From the NCBI RefSeq assembly GCF_963678635.1, contig NC_087064.1, positions 70,805,465 to 70,869,464 on the forward strand: a stretch of 64,000 nt of DNA. Reading direction: 5' to 3'. Both the position numbers and the translations under genes were made by a program. This DNA comes from Symsagittifera roscoffensis (Eukaryota > Xenacoelomorpha > Acoela > Convolutidae). This document shows, one piece after another, positions 1 to 12,400 of this stretch; positions within the stretch are counted from its first letter, which is position 1, and the number at the start of each line of letters is the position of its first letter. The notes below the pieces were generated by a model. That model was not told where the DNA came from. It searched no databases and saw nothing but the letters and a program-made list of their open reading frames with translations.

Positions 1-469
1 AAGATTCGACCGATCAGACTCAACCACTTGTGTTGAGCAAAAGCCGGTAAAGGGTGATGAAATTCTAATGCCTTCGTACAAAGCTGTTTGCGGTTGTTCA
101 CCGCGAGAGGGCGTCATTCGCGTAACGAGTAATCTCGGCCAATCACAATTTAGTTTTAGATTGGTTCGCGTAATTTGCCACCTTTTTAATGGTATTTGTT
201 GACGGAAAATTCTGATCAATCTCGTTCAAGTTCGCAAGCAAGAAATTCGCCGCACGAGGGATGCATAAAATTGACGGATACTCTAAGCCAATCAGAAAAG
301 AGATGCATAAAAAGTATCAAATCGCTAGAGGGCGACCGATCGTACGATTCCGCGTTCAACCAATCAGAATCAAGATTTTAATTCCGCATCATTAAGGCCA
401 AAACAAGTCATTCTCAAATCAATTTTTTTCTATTGTTCACTTAAATTCAGTCGCCAATCACACTCCAAC
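1..469. other. noncoding sequence upstream of a Ty3/gypsy remnant
   Basis: No convincing coding region or RNA gene is visible. A 61-codon open frame at 196-381 has low-complexity Ser/Gln-rich content and no recognisable domain. Because a decayed retroelement starts just downstream, this may be its leader or 5' LTR. I found no matching direct repeat downstream (3300-4000) to prove that. Confidence 0.4.
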
Positions 470-602
470 ATGAGTTCTCCTATCAACGCTTCTGTCTTGC
501 TCGACAATACAGCAGTAGAGAGAATCTACTAAACTTCGTCGAAAACTTTGATGCGAGCCAAGTAAAGACACACCCAGCACCCCGGCTCCTACCATCGTCG
601 AG

Positions 603-1755
603 ATGGCTCAGTTCAATCCGCCGCGTTTCCGCCCGCTGCTCAGATTCAACCGCATTCAGTCTCTCAGAAGTCAGGCTAGGAGGAATCTTCAAGGCCCTCC
701 TAAGACACCATTACAGTCAATCGCGAGTTTCATCGAGAAGTGTCGGCAAAGACGCATTTCGAGCCGGGCTCGACAGCTGCATGCTTCAGAGGGAGTTTGC
801 GCCATCAAAACAGAGCCGTTCGTCTCACAGGATAAGAAGGAGATTGTGGGCCTTCTCAGCCTGTTCGATGTCGGGTTACTGGCGGAGTTAACCGACGAAG
901 ACGATTTTCTCGGGCCGATGAAGAAGGCAATCTTAGACAATGATGTTCATTCCTTCTCAAAACAGGGTCTGTACGTCGCTCAGTTTTGGCCAGTAGCGTC
1001 GGTGGGGGATAATTGTATCCTCATTGACAACAAGTTGGCAATACCCTTCAAGCTTCGATCGGCGATTTTGACACGACTTCAACAATCTCACCCTGGCCAA
1101 CAAGCCATGATAGAGGCGTCCGAGTACATTTGGCCCTACATGAATCGACAGATCGTTGAAAAATGTCAGATGTGTATGGAATGTACGAAGTTCGGTATGA
1201 ACTTGAAATCGTCTCACACATTTAATTCTTTGCTACCACTCCCTCCCCTTTTAGCTCCTAATGAGAAATTACAGTTAGATTTTGCTGGCCCGTTGCAGGA
1301 TGAAAAAGGAAAAAGGGTCTTCATCTTCGTGACAGTAGACTGTTTCTCAAAATTCCCGTCCGTCCTACTTACAAAAAATACCGGTTCCAAAAAAGTAGTC
1401 AAGTTTCTGGAAGCATATATACGTATCAACGGCATACCAAAATTTATACGCACAGACCACGGCTCCGGTTTTAAAAATGCTCTGCTTAAGCTTTTTTGCA
1501 AAAAAAATTGGGAATCGATCAACTATTCTGTCCAGTCGGTGACCACCGTGGCTGGCTGTGGGCTAGTGGAAAGGACTATTCAGACGATAAAACGTGAATT
1601 GGGAACAGAGGCATTTAGCCCTCAGTATAAAGGTCTCAATCAAGTCCTCAAAACGATCTAAGATGACCTTAGAAAATACAAGCACGCAATACTTAAGAAA
1701 TCTCTTTTTAAAGTTCATTTCGGTCGAAAACCGAATACGGAATTTTCTTTGGCCA
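603..1755 (+). pseudogene. Ty3/gypsy integrase (broken)
   Basis: This is a retroelement integrase that would insert cDNA into the host genome. The first 80 or so codons look unrelated. From about codon 83 the sequence reads as the region before integrase, then a zinc-binding region (SHPGQQ, CQMCMEC) in which the usual second His is not obvious. The catalytic core shows Asp226 (LDFAGP), Asp285 (RTDHGSG) and Glu323 (GLVERTIQ). The D-x58-D-x37-E spacing is close to the family norm. A TAA at 1659-1661 stops the frame, but the same frame continues with typical integrase sequence (HFGRKPNTE), so this is a nonsense mutation and not the true end. It is non-functional as it stands. Confidence 0.85.
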
Positions 1756-1776
1756 GGGATAAGATTCTTGCTGGAA

Positions 1777-1880
1777 GAAGATCGAAACAGGAGCAAAGAT
1801 TACAACTGGAAGATCGAAACAGCCAAGATTACAGCAAAGAGTCTGAAACTGGAAGATCGAAACAGCCAAGATTACAGCCT
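1777..1880 (+). repeat. three imperfect copies of a ~30-43-bp unit in the pol remnant
   Basis: The segment starting gaagatcgaaacag and running to an attacaa/attacag stretch occurs three times, at about 1777, 1809 and 1852. Units are not identical in length, so downstream frames shift. The expansion sits where the integrase frame is lost and probably explains the change of frame. Confidence 0.75.
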
Positions 1881-2289
1881 GGACAGAGTGAAAGTGGTGC
1901 AACGTGGTTATCTCAGTCCAGACGTGGCCTTGCGCTTCAAGAAAATTGTCCCGGGTCAGAAGATAGCTGATACCCAACAATATAAAGCACTTGAAGATCA
2001 CGCGCTCAATTCTAGCCGGTGGAGCCAGCTTAAACGTAATATTAACGTGGAGACGGGGCAAAACTTGATGCGAGAGCTCGGATCACGCAATAATGAGATT
2101 GCTAATGCTTTGAAAACAGGCTTCAGCAAAAGTACCCTGAGGTTTTACGACCGCGTTGCGGATGCACCCAGCAGAGAACCATCCGTTTCACCGAGTCATT
2201 CGCGTCAAAGATCTTCCGGTACGAGTAATTTAGAGTCTTTGTTGATACATAGTCCTGGCATCGTAAATTTTTTTTTCGAAAATGTCTAG
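1860..2289 (+). pseudogene. Ty3/gypsy post-integrase pol segment
   Basis: The open frame continues the pol remnant in a different frame from the integrase. Residues such as DRVKVVQRGYLSPDV followed by a Lys/Arg-rich stretch (about 1882 onward) resemble the linker after the integrase core in this class of elements. The end is Ser/Arg-rich and low in complexity. The frame is open back to 1594, but that earlier part overlaps the integrase and is a shadow. There is no enzymatic domain. Confidence 0.5.
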
Positions 2290-2486
2290 ACAGAAACTCC
2301 GGAAAACATTTTTATAGACTGTCAAAATTCAAGATCGTTCGGGTCACGAACAACGCGTATTTTACGGACACGGGAAAAATTTTCCGGAAGCATCACATAG
2401 CTTTAAAACGCAATTTTAAAAAGCTTGAGATTTTAGCGAAAAGATCAGCAGCAGCTCCCATTCGGGGAATCAGGATCGGACAAACG

Positions 2487-3155
2487 TTGCCTCCACGAAA
2501 CATAGCGCTACTATGTCAGATCGTTATACCTATGCAAAGATGTCCTATTTCGATAGTGCCAGCTCCTCTGGTGCGGTCGGCAGATCCGCCAGTAGTCCTG
2601 TTGTCGGACTCTGATACCCAGGAAGCTTTGTCACGTACTCAATCGCCCAGGCGGTCTCCTCGATCAATGTCTACGTCTCAGCAGGTCCCGAGGGTCTCCT
2701 TAGCGCTTCTTCAGGCGCCAAGGGCACAACACGTTCCTCAAACGCCTTCAGTTCAACCCCCATTGTACCCGACCTTGCCTTCGGAATTGCCCATGGGAAG
2801 CCTCGACGCGTCGAACAGCTCTGTGGCCACTCTGCCTAATACCGACTCGGTTGTTGCACGAACTCCAACTCTACGATCTCAGTACGCCGTTCCGCTGGTG
2901 CAAGATACCACAGCAGAAACTTCAACTCTCGGCCCACTGACGTCAGAGGTCGCTAAACCGGGTCTCACTACTGTAACGAGTTCTACTAATGTCGAACCAC
3001 CACATTCAGCGGAGCAGGATGACGTGGAATCGCAAACCTCTTCTTCAAGTGCCAAGGCGTCCGGTCGAAACAGGAAAGCTCCAGCTCGCTACAGTAGTCC
3101 TATTCGCCTCCCCGTCAAAGAAGTTGAAGAATCTGCGGCCTCTTCTGCGATGTGA
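2487..3155 (+). pseudogene. Pro/Ser/Thr-rich tail of Ty3/gypsy Pol
   Basis: An open frame of 222 codons is dominated by Pro, Ser, Thr and Val. It ends with a basic patch, GRNRKAPARYSSPIRL, of the kind that closes many gypsy-type Pol polyproteins. It has no catalytic motif. Its position directly after the integrase linker, on the same strand, supports this. The apparent start is not a real initiation site; the segment would have been translated as part of Pol before the frame broke. Confidence 0.55.
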
Positions 3156-6100
3156 AGCCAAGTCGGAGATAGTTCCCCGGTCACACCGAAGCGTCGCTTT
3201 ATTCGGAGAAACTCCGAAGACTTGGCTCAATCAAGTTTGTCGACAAGTAAACAATCTCCAAAAGGGATTGTTTTCAAGGATTAATGAATCTCAGTACAAA
3301 ACTTTCCTCAAACTTACTACAAACTTTCTTTAAAACTTTGTCTTAGTGCTGTTGCTCGAAACTATTATGCTGTTTCTCTAGTTTTGTTTTCTCACCCAGG
3401 TGGTGGTGTTATTATCTTTAAAAAAATCTAGCTCGTAAGAATTTTTTTCTTGTTGCCCCTGGGTATGTCATGCCACGCATATAACATATCATGTTTATAC
3501 GTTACACTCTTTGCTGCAGTTATTGCAGTGGCGCCAAGGCGCACAACAGTCGTGCTAAGTCATCACATGGTGCTAAAAACTTAGATTCATCTGTCTGTTT
3601 ATCATCGTATGAATCAGACCAACTCTCCTTGTTACGTTAGCTTCACAAACTCGATATCTTTCTCTACCGCTACACTTTTTAAACATAAAGATAAATCTAA
3701 ATTGAGCTAAGTAGGTTCTGCTATTATACTCCTATATAGATACTACGGTTGTAGTTATTTAATTCAACTCTTCTTTTCTACCGAGTTTTATCAGTCTCTG
3801 AGTTCAGTAAATGTCATAGGGAAATTAGGGAAGTAAATAACATTTTGGAGTTCCTCAGGATATAATCATTCCCCTTATGGGTTCTTAGTAAGACATGCGG
3901 TTCCACTTGGACCCCGAGAGATTTATTTTTCAGGGTACTTTTGTTGTTTACAGAGGCACTAAGCCAGCCGAGGCACCGCACACTTATCAGGACATTGTCA
4001 TTTTATCAGCTTATCCCAGAAACAAGACTTCCCATCTAAAAAAAATCAGACCCAAGTGATCACAAAAATGAAAACTAACTAGCAGCAACGGAAGATTCAA
4101 CAAACTTTGCAACAATTGCGTAACATCGCAAAATGTTAGCCAAATGTCCCAGAAAAATTGACACCCAATTTTCTATGTTTGTCAATCGTGTGAAAAAGAA
4201 AAATAAAAATAAGTAAAACTCATTGGCATACAATAACTAATTGTTCCGGTTTTCATGAATGTGAGGAATACATATGTTTGGGGTGTTTTTTTTTTTAATT
4301 CAGACCATGATTTCGAAAAAAAAATTGCGGGTTGAGGGCGGATTGATCACTTGTTCTCCGTGGACCCCGTCGAAAGTTTAATTTGATATTTACGCTTGGC
4401 GAATTATCCCACATTTCAAGTTTGAATTGAGTCAAGCTAATTGGTCTTATTAATTCCATTAAAAAAGAAAAACAATTCGAGACCAGTTAAAGGGCAATCG
4501 GAACATTCAGCAATCTGCACTGATACGACCAGTCTTGGTCCAAGTATAGATCATTCTGCATCGTTATGCAAAACGCATGATATACATCATCTCAAAAACA
4601 CATGTATCCAAAACTGATACCTTTGCTCTGCGCAATTGAGATTTAGAAAAGGCTTGCTTGTAGAAAAAAATCACAATTATGTCTATTTTTTCATTGATTT
4701 TATTTTAACCAGGAGTACTTTCAACCGATTAAATTTGGAATTCAATGAAGTCCTGCTCGCACAATTCTAATTCAATTGGTTCAAAGATTCCCTGTGCTAT
4801 CAAAAGTCTTTTGTTCTTTTGTTTTACAATTATCTTTTCACAATAAAATCTTGAAATGAAAGTGTATAAAAGTTTTCTTTGAAGATGAGTTTTTGAGATC
4901 TGAGAACTTTTTTTTGGGATCTACTTAATCACCCTACTTTTTGGTTTTACTGCCTCATTTGGAATGTTTTTGGTGTGATTTTCTTCCAGAAAGACTTACT
5001 CCTAAGTTGCATGCATCGGCATAGTGTCTCCAAGGCTTTTGGTTTTGATTTTCTAAAACTTATTGCGTTTCTGTGATTCAGTCAAAATCAGTCAAAATCA
5101 GCAGCCAAAATCAGTCAGGCTGTGGCAGACTTGACGCTGGAAGTCAAGTGCGAACTCGTCCTATTAAAGCCATGGCAGGGGATCGATTACACGATTACAC
5201 GACGATTGACGGCGACGAATAAGTAAACGCCTTACCACTATACTAAGTGCCTATCAGATTATCGCTATAGTTTGCAAGCTTGGTCTAATGTTCTCGGTAA
5301 TCGTGAGCATCTATGTTTTCAAGATCTGAAATGACCAAGAAAAAAATTCAGATCTGAAATTAGATCTGAGAAAACTTTTATTTCATGACATTATGTGCAT
5401 ATCGAGCAAACAACTGAATTTGGATTGTTTCGCCGTTCTTGCAGAAATAATTTACAGTTTGATTATTTTACCGGTAAAAAATCTCTAAATAATTAGAAAA
5501 ACATTTTTTTTGAGGATCAGGTTATTTACAACTGTTTTGAAAACTTTTTCGATTCATTTCATGCCCTACTGAATCATTTTTCGATGTTTGTCTCATGTAA
5601 GGTAAACATACTTCAGCAGTCTCTGTTAAGACATTTGCTAAAAACTTGCTAGGTAGATAGCAGAAGCTATAAAGTAAGGAGCCCTAACCTTAATTTGACC
5701 AATTGACCAAACTTTTTCAAATAGGCTTCAAAGTGTAGTCAGATTTTTCAGGGCTTCCTCTTCAAAAACAATAAACGAGCAATCTTGCTTGTTTATAAAT
5801 ATCAATCAACGTCTTAATTAATCAGTGGAACCAAGGGTCTGAACTTAACATATGTAACCAAAGATGATGATAATTTTGCCTCGGAAAATCTCTTTAATTG
5901 GATTTTACTATTTTCGGTGCGAGTACGATAATGCATGTAATATACTAAACTATAAAAGATTCATCAAAGCTTTTTTGCCACTCATAAAAAGACCATGACA
6001 GCAATATGGTACAAGGTTAATTTTGCTGCTTCAAGGACTAGAGCGTATAATTATTTAACTCTGATCTTCTGAAGCTTTTTGATCAAGTAGAAAAGATTTG

Positions 6101-6180
6101 TTATTTTTTCTCACAGAATTACCAAAAAGAAAATATGAAACTTTATATCGGTCATATAATTGTTCTCTTTAATCTCGCAG
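3156..6180. other. AT-rich noncoding sequence upstream of the A4GALT-like gene
   Basis: No open frame with recognisable protein sequence is present. The first part (about 3340-4020) may hold the remnant of a 3' LTR; a TGTCATGCC stretch near 3467 could be its start, but no partner was found. Short tandem TCAGTCAAAA units lie near 5080-5120. The promoter of the downstream gene could lie here, but no core element stands out from the AT-rich background. Confidence 0.4.
4485..4556 (-). repeat. diverged terminus of the foldback repeat family
   Basis: The segment (aaagggcaatcggaacattc, then a ctgatacgaccagtcttgg stretch) matches, with several changes, the right-hand terminus of the foldback elements near 56120-56180 and 61080-61139. 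It shows that this repeat family is dispersed and not confined to the tandem duplication. Confidence 0.6.
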
Positions 6181-6272
6181 TAAGTGCATCTGTAAAATGC
6201 ATGACAAAATTTATAAAAAGTAATTTGTTTTGATTTGACGGGCTACGATTTAAAACAAGGAGATCGAGAACC

Positions 6273-6454
6273 ATGAAAAAACTATTTTTCGTATGCAAAA
6301 CTTCATCTTTTGTTTTTTGTTTTACATTTATTTCGATTTATCTCAAATTACACTTTCAATTTGCAATTTCAACCGAAAATTCTGATGATTTACTCGAACT
6401 TCGAAAGAGACCATTCAAACATAATAAAATTGAAACTATTGGAGATTTCGTAAG
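6273..6454 (+). CDS. exon 1: signal anchor and stem (predicted)
   Basis: The ATG at 6273 has a favourable context (gaaccATGa). Codons 1-9 are short and basic (MKKLFFVCK), followed by a hydrophobic stretch to about residue 32, then a polar stem. This is the layout of a type II Golgi enzyme. The donor is taken as AAG|GTTAGA at 6455, which leaves two nucleotides and joins in phase with exon 2 to form an Arg codon. A closer-to-consensus GTAAGG at 6450 would be out of phase. A good acceptor-like pyrimidine run ending in CAG at 6180 suggests a spliced 5' UTR upstream. No homology to known stems can be claimed, so this exon is less certain than the others. Confidence 0.5.
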
Positions 6455-9400
6455 GTTAGAGTTTTTGTAAAGCGTAGACAGTTTTTCAATTCTCGCTAAC
6501 TAACAAATTTTTAACCCATTTGCCTTTTCATTTCTAAGTTTTTCATTTTATTTAATTAAAATAAAATAAGATGGATTATAATGAATGGGGTTAGTTGAAC
6601 ATGGATAAAAAGGATAGCCGGTTATTGTGCAAGTAGCATAGAACCATCGTTTTCAAAAAAATGCAAAAAAAAAAACTTTTTCAAATGAGTGTAGTTTTTT
6701 CGTCGTGTTCTATTAACAGGATCTGATGTGGAACCAGATCTAAACTATTATTTATCATTGGTTATTATGATGATATTTTATCTCTATAAAATATTAAATA
6801 CTAACCAATCATGCTCCATCAAACTAACAACCCATTTATTTGTAAGTGTTGAAGCTACTAGTAGTTTAAACACCAGAACTATTTGAATTAAACTTAGAAT
6901 ACAGTTTTTCTCATTGGAACTACAGTTTACGCTGGAACTAACTCGCGTAAGCCGGTGTACACAAGATCTATTGGGATTAGGTATAAGAGTAAGATTAAGA
7001 TTGGTATTAGACTAAGAAGTTGCACGAATCTATCCGGCCGAAAATAAGATAGCGTGACGAGCAGACGGTGTACCTTATCTGAAATTACTCTATGAGTATA
7101 GTAATCCGTACTTAAATCATCTGGTGCGACCAAAAAAACTCGAACAGACCTGAACTAACCTAGACTTAGACAAAAATTAGATTAGAATTAGTCAAAAACA
7201 ACAATTCAAAAATGTTATATGACAAAAACTTAGTAGATATGTCTCTACGACTCAATAGATCAGATCCAATATTCTGAACAATACGAGAACTACCCGGAAT
7301 AGGAAGAAGACCTCGAACAAAAGACGACATACGAAAAGAAAGAAATCTAGCAATCGATTTCATGATCGTACGACAAAAACCAGATCAAACTTTTATATTT
7401 AGGATACTACCAGCAGTAAATTTAAATTTTCATTTTCTGACATTATGTTTTGAAGAATTATCTTCAAAAAATTTTCATGGCGCTAAACCCAATAATAATA
7501 CAATAACGACTGATAAAAACAACACTTGTCGTTTTCCTCAAATCACCTGTAATTTAAATAACATCTTGAAAATTTTTTCTTGAATACAAAAATAACAAAA
7601 ACAGTTAGTATAAATCATATATCGTTAGTATATATAATTCTTCTCTTCATCCCAGCTTCATTACCTAAAACATAACAGCAAATCTCAAAAATTAACAATT
7701 ATCAAAACTGAAACTTAACCCTAACCTTTTATAAATGAACTATCAAGGCTTATCCTTGTTTTCACTTAAACTAATTTCATTTTAAATAACAGATCCCTAA
7801 GGCTTCCCTTGGATCTTCATTTTAGAATAAACTATATCTTCATTTCTAATTTTCTAAATATCTAAATTTCTGATCATCAAGGCCTATCCTTGGATCAAAG
7901 AGAACAATTTTGTTCTCCATCTCCACATTTAATTAGTGTCTAAAGACCTCAAACGTCGATTCACTACCCAACCCTTATCAAAGACCCAGAATTAACAGAC
8001 ATTTTTCAAAAAACTAACCATTTTATTTCAGCTAAACAGTGAAGAAATTCAGTTACTCATCCTTCACTTAATCCCCCTCCTCTTAGATGACCCAGGCTAA
8101 AACACTTAGGCTTAGTAAGTCATAAAATAAAATCTAACGAACTACTTGCGTTCTAATGATACCTGAAACTTGTGGATCGATTTACTATTCTCCAAACCTT
8201 GATCACGAATCACAACCCCTAAGTAAGATTAGGTAAGTCTATCTTAACTTAGAATTAGTCACGAGAAAGTAAATACCGTTCTAACGAATTGATATACGCT
8301 TTTCTCTCCAACCCAACATATAAGAACCAAGTTAAGCTAACAACAAAAAATTCGTAAGAACTAACAGTTTAAGACATTAGAATAACTAATCCAAATTTTG
8401 CATCCATCATCCTAATCTTTATGTCAAGAGACAATTTAGGAAACAAACAAAGAATCATAAGACCCAATTGTTTAATTAACGACGAAAGATACAACTTTGT
8501 AATCACACCACACAGACAATCAGAAGGATACATAAGAACAAAAAGACAAACACTAAGAAAAAAAATTATTAACAAACAAAAACAAATTATTAGAAAAAAA
8601 ATTTCAAAAGGAAGAAACGCAATCTCAGAATCAGAAACAACCGCAATACAAGAACTTGAAATTTTAAAAGATTCAACAAAGATAAACCATCAAATTGACG
8701 ATCAAATATATTTCACTGACTCAGAAACCACGTCACCAGCATCAATGAAACGGAAACCAAGAATTAAAAAAAATGCTTCAAAAACAAACCAATACGTTTG
8801 TACAATTGGAATCAACCAATAAGACACATTGAAAATTATACGCTATCAGTCATACAACACAAAAATGATTCGAAATGAAGATAACCCAGAAGATTCAGTA
8901 GTTCCATTTTTAATACATCCATTAACTGAAGCTCGAGTACAGGTACAATTTTGCCAAAATTTAATCGAGTTTTCATTCGAAAAAGGAGAAAGTCCGTGCA
9001 CAAGAGAATTCCCCGATGTAAAAATCAAAAGACAACTTCCTGACCACTATCTTAAAGGTATATGTAGTCTCACATCACAATATGGAATCAACACAATAGA
9101 AATCAAGTCACCAATCGCATTTTATGACGGATATTTCATTCAAACTGATGACGTAGATATTGAATTTCCAAAAGTTTTTACACAATTTAACAAAAGCATA
9201 CAACACCAAACTCACTAAGAGCAAACTCATTATTCAAGAATGATGTATTCTCATTTATCTCTAGTTATATATCTATATTAGTATTGAAAGAACCTCAAAG
9301 CGATTCACCAAATCAAACTTCTTGACATACAATTGTACGACAAAAAAAACACACATTTTCAAAATTTTTGAATGCAATCCGAGAAGATCTAACAAGTGAT

Positions 9401-12400
9401 GACATAACACAACATGTTGAAGACAGTTTACAAAAATTTTTAGCAGGGTTCATAATTGATTTTATAAGTCATAATATTGATCTTATTGCACAAGCAAGAA
9501 AAAATTTTAGACCACAGAATACAGATGACGAAACTGTACTAACAAAACAATCAGATTATGTTTGGGACCCTGAATGGTCTCAAGAATCATTTATTAATAT
9601 ACCAACAGATATATCAAGTCAAACTAATAGCACAATCTCTATTCACAAAGATTATGTTAGAGTATACCCACTTACAATTGACGCAACACGTTCAAACTAC
9701 AATTCATTCTTCCCTGAAAGATCAGGAAATAATAGTTTAAACTCAACATTTATAAATAACGACAACTTAAATGGAACAAGAAATCTTTCACAACAAGATA
9801 TACAAATTCCATCACATTTTGTAAGCGAAGAAATAGTTGAGCAATAACAACAACAGAAGCACAACGAAGCATTTCACCTATTCAACCCAATTTTACAACT
9901 CCAAAACTAAAAAACCCAACGCTACAGCAAACAGTTTTACAATCCACAGTAAAACCTTTCGTTGCACAAAAACATTCACAAATGGATTATCCAACGTTTC
10001 AACCAGTAACAAAACCATCATACAAACAACAAACCTCACATAGAAATAATTTTGCAGAACATAATTACAACTATGTATATGGACCGAAACCAACAAAACC
10101 TTTTAAAATGAATACTCAAAATAACTTGTATTCACAAAGTCAAAATATACCAAAAACGACTTCAATTTCAGTAAATTTTCATGATCCATCACAATTCTCA
10201 CAAAAACAAAGTGAAAATTACCCATTTTTTTTTACAAAAAAAATAATACAAATAAATACCATACCAGAAATCAACCTCATTATTATACAGCAAATTATTT
10301 TCCATCAGATGATGAAGAATACTATAATCAAAATCATCAACGTTTTTATTCAAGCCAAAGACCTCGTTCTTACAGTATTGACCCGCCAGATATTTTCAAA
10401 CCATACGCACGAAATGAACAAATACAATAAATGAAGTACAAGCAACGAGAGAAACTCAACGAGACCCCCTTGGTATTGATAATAACGAAAGCACAGAATT
10501 GCAATTAAATCACATCCATTGCGAATCCACAGACAGCTAAAGTGACACAAAAAATTCAATTTCAATTAACATGATACACTTTGAAAATGACTACGAACCT
10601 ATTATTTACGAACAACCAATATATTCCAATATTTATGAAAACCATGATCAATTTCTTTTAAACTATTAAACAAGAGCTATAACCAGTAACAAAATAAAAA
10701 AAAAAAAGAAAAAATAGTTTAAGAAATAACTGAAGAAAAACCCACTGAATGCTCAAGCGCAAATAACATTTATCAAAATGTACCAAAAGAACCGCAGTTA
10801 CCAAAAGAAAAAATCTGGACAATCCTACTTTTTTTAGAAAGTCCAAAATGCAAACAATTTCAAACACCAGAACTTGAAATAGATTTTTCAATAGATTTTG
10901 GAGTGCAATCAAATATCATCAACAATTTCACTTGGAATGAAATAAAAATTCGACATCCAAAATTAATACCCTCCAAAACATTAAGCAGACTAGCAACCGT
11001 ACAAGGATCAACCTTAACGAACTATGGAAAAATCCCTTTTTTCCTTGTTCCCACTCGAACAATGGAACAAAACAAACTCATGAGCAAACCATTTAAACAA
11101 ACCTTCCACTTTACAGATATAAAACATAATATCGTTGGAATACCATTTATTACTATAAACCAATTATAAACATCGTAAATAGCAGAACTCATATGAAAGG
11201 TAAAAACACAAGAATGAAAAACACAGCTTAAACATTTTTTCAGAGATTAAACAAACAACCACCATTTTTCTCCAAACTTTACCCTATATACAATCAGGAA
11301 CGGAAACACCTGAAACCACTATCAGGTAATGTTTGTATTTTCTCGATCAAACAAGTTCACCATTATGATAAAGAACAGAATCAACAACATCTCTTTATGT
11401 CTGACTTTGAATTCAGACCAATTCATAAATTTTTCCGAGTAATAATTTAATCTATCAAATACATGAAAGCCTCAAACTCAGATAAAAAATCTCCAAATAA
11501 AATAAACCTACCTCTAGGATTATTAGGTTAATGTGAAACTAACGCAACAATTTCTACCACAAAAGAAAAAACGTATAGAGTAAATAATATTTTACAATTA
11601 TTAGATATATGTCAATTAACAATTCTTGACGAAAAAGTATCAATTAATAATATATTAAGCAATGAAAAACGAAAGACAGATTATTTCACAAAAACACCCT
11701 ATTTTAAACCAACATTTCAAATATCAAAATACACAGAAGAACAACAAAAATCCTTAACAATGTTTAATTTTCAACACTTGCAGATAACACAAAAAGAATT
11801 TGAACAATTAGCTGACCTATTAAGAAAATACCCAAAAATTTACGCAACATCTAAATTCAATGTTGGAAAATTAAGTTCACCATTAAATTTACCTCTAAAA
11901 CCTGATGCAGTTTTCAAAAAAAAACGATAAAGTAAAGTCCCAAATCACTTAAAAGACAAAGTCAACCGATTACTTGAATTACTAGATCATTATAAAATCA
12001 TTTCTCCAGTAAATAAAGAAGAACAGCCAAAAGATAACGCGTTCATAAACCCCGTTATCGTTTTAGCAAAAGGAGAATCATAAAAAATAGTTCTAGATGC
12101 AAGATACCTCAATTCACTCGTTGATGAATCTAAATGTAATTGACCTATCGAACCAATTCTAGAAATTTTCACAAAAATAAACGGTAGTTATTTCACAACA
12201 GCAGATATGAATAGTGCATATAATCAAAAGCCGTTAGATGACCAATCCAGAGGATTAACAAAACTCGTTGTTGGAAATCAACAAAACTAATTCAACAGAT
12301 TATTCTATGGAACTTTCATAGGACTAGGAGCATTTTCAGCATTGATGAGTAAATTTATCAGACCACTAATACTCAATAAAAACGCAATCACGTATTTAGA

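Larger units (their letters stand above)
470..3155 (+). mobile_element. Ty3/gypsy LTR retrotransposon remnant, internally deleted
   Basis: This is a decayed gypsy-type element in + orientation. An ATG at 470 opens a short frame (MSSPINASVLLDN) resembling a Gag start and ends within 20 codons. The next recognisable sequence is already the pol C-terminal half: integrase (603-1755), the post-integrase linker (about 1860-2289) and a Pro/Ser-rich pol tail (2487-3155). Protease, RT and RNase H are absent, so a large internal deletion joined the 5' end to the integrase region. No paired LTRs were found. Frames shift between segments and one in-frame TAA lies at 1659-1661. Confidence 0.7.

Noticed and set aside
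6134-6232. Short frame starting MKLYIGHIIVLFNLAVSAS, resembling a signal peptide
   Set aside because: The frame ends after about 32 codons and the ctcgcag in it works better as a splice acceptor before exon 1. Kept only as a possible 5' UTR feature.
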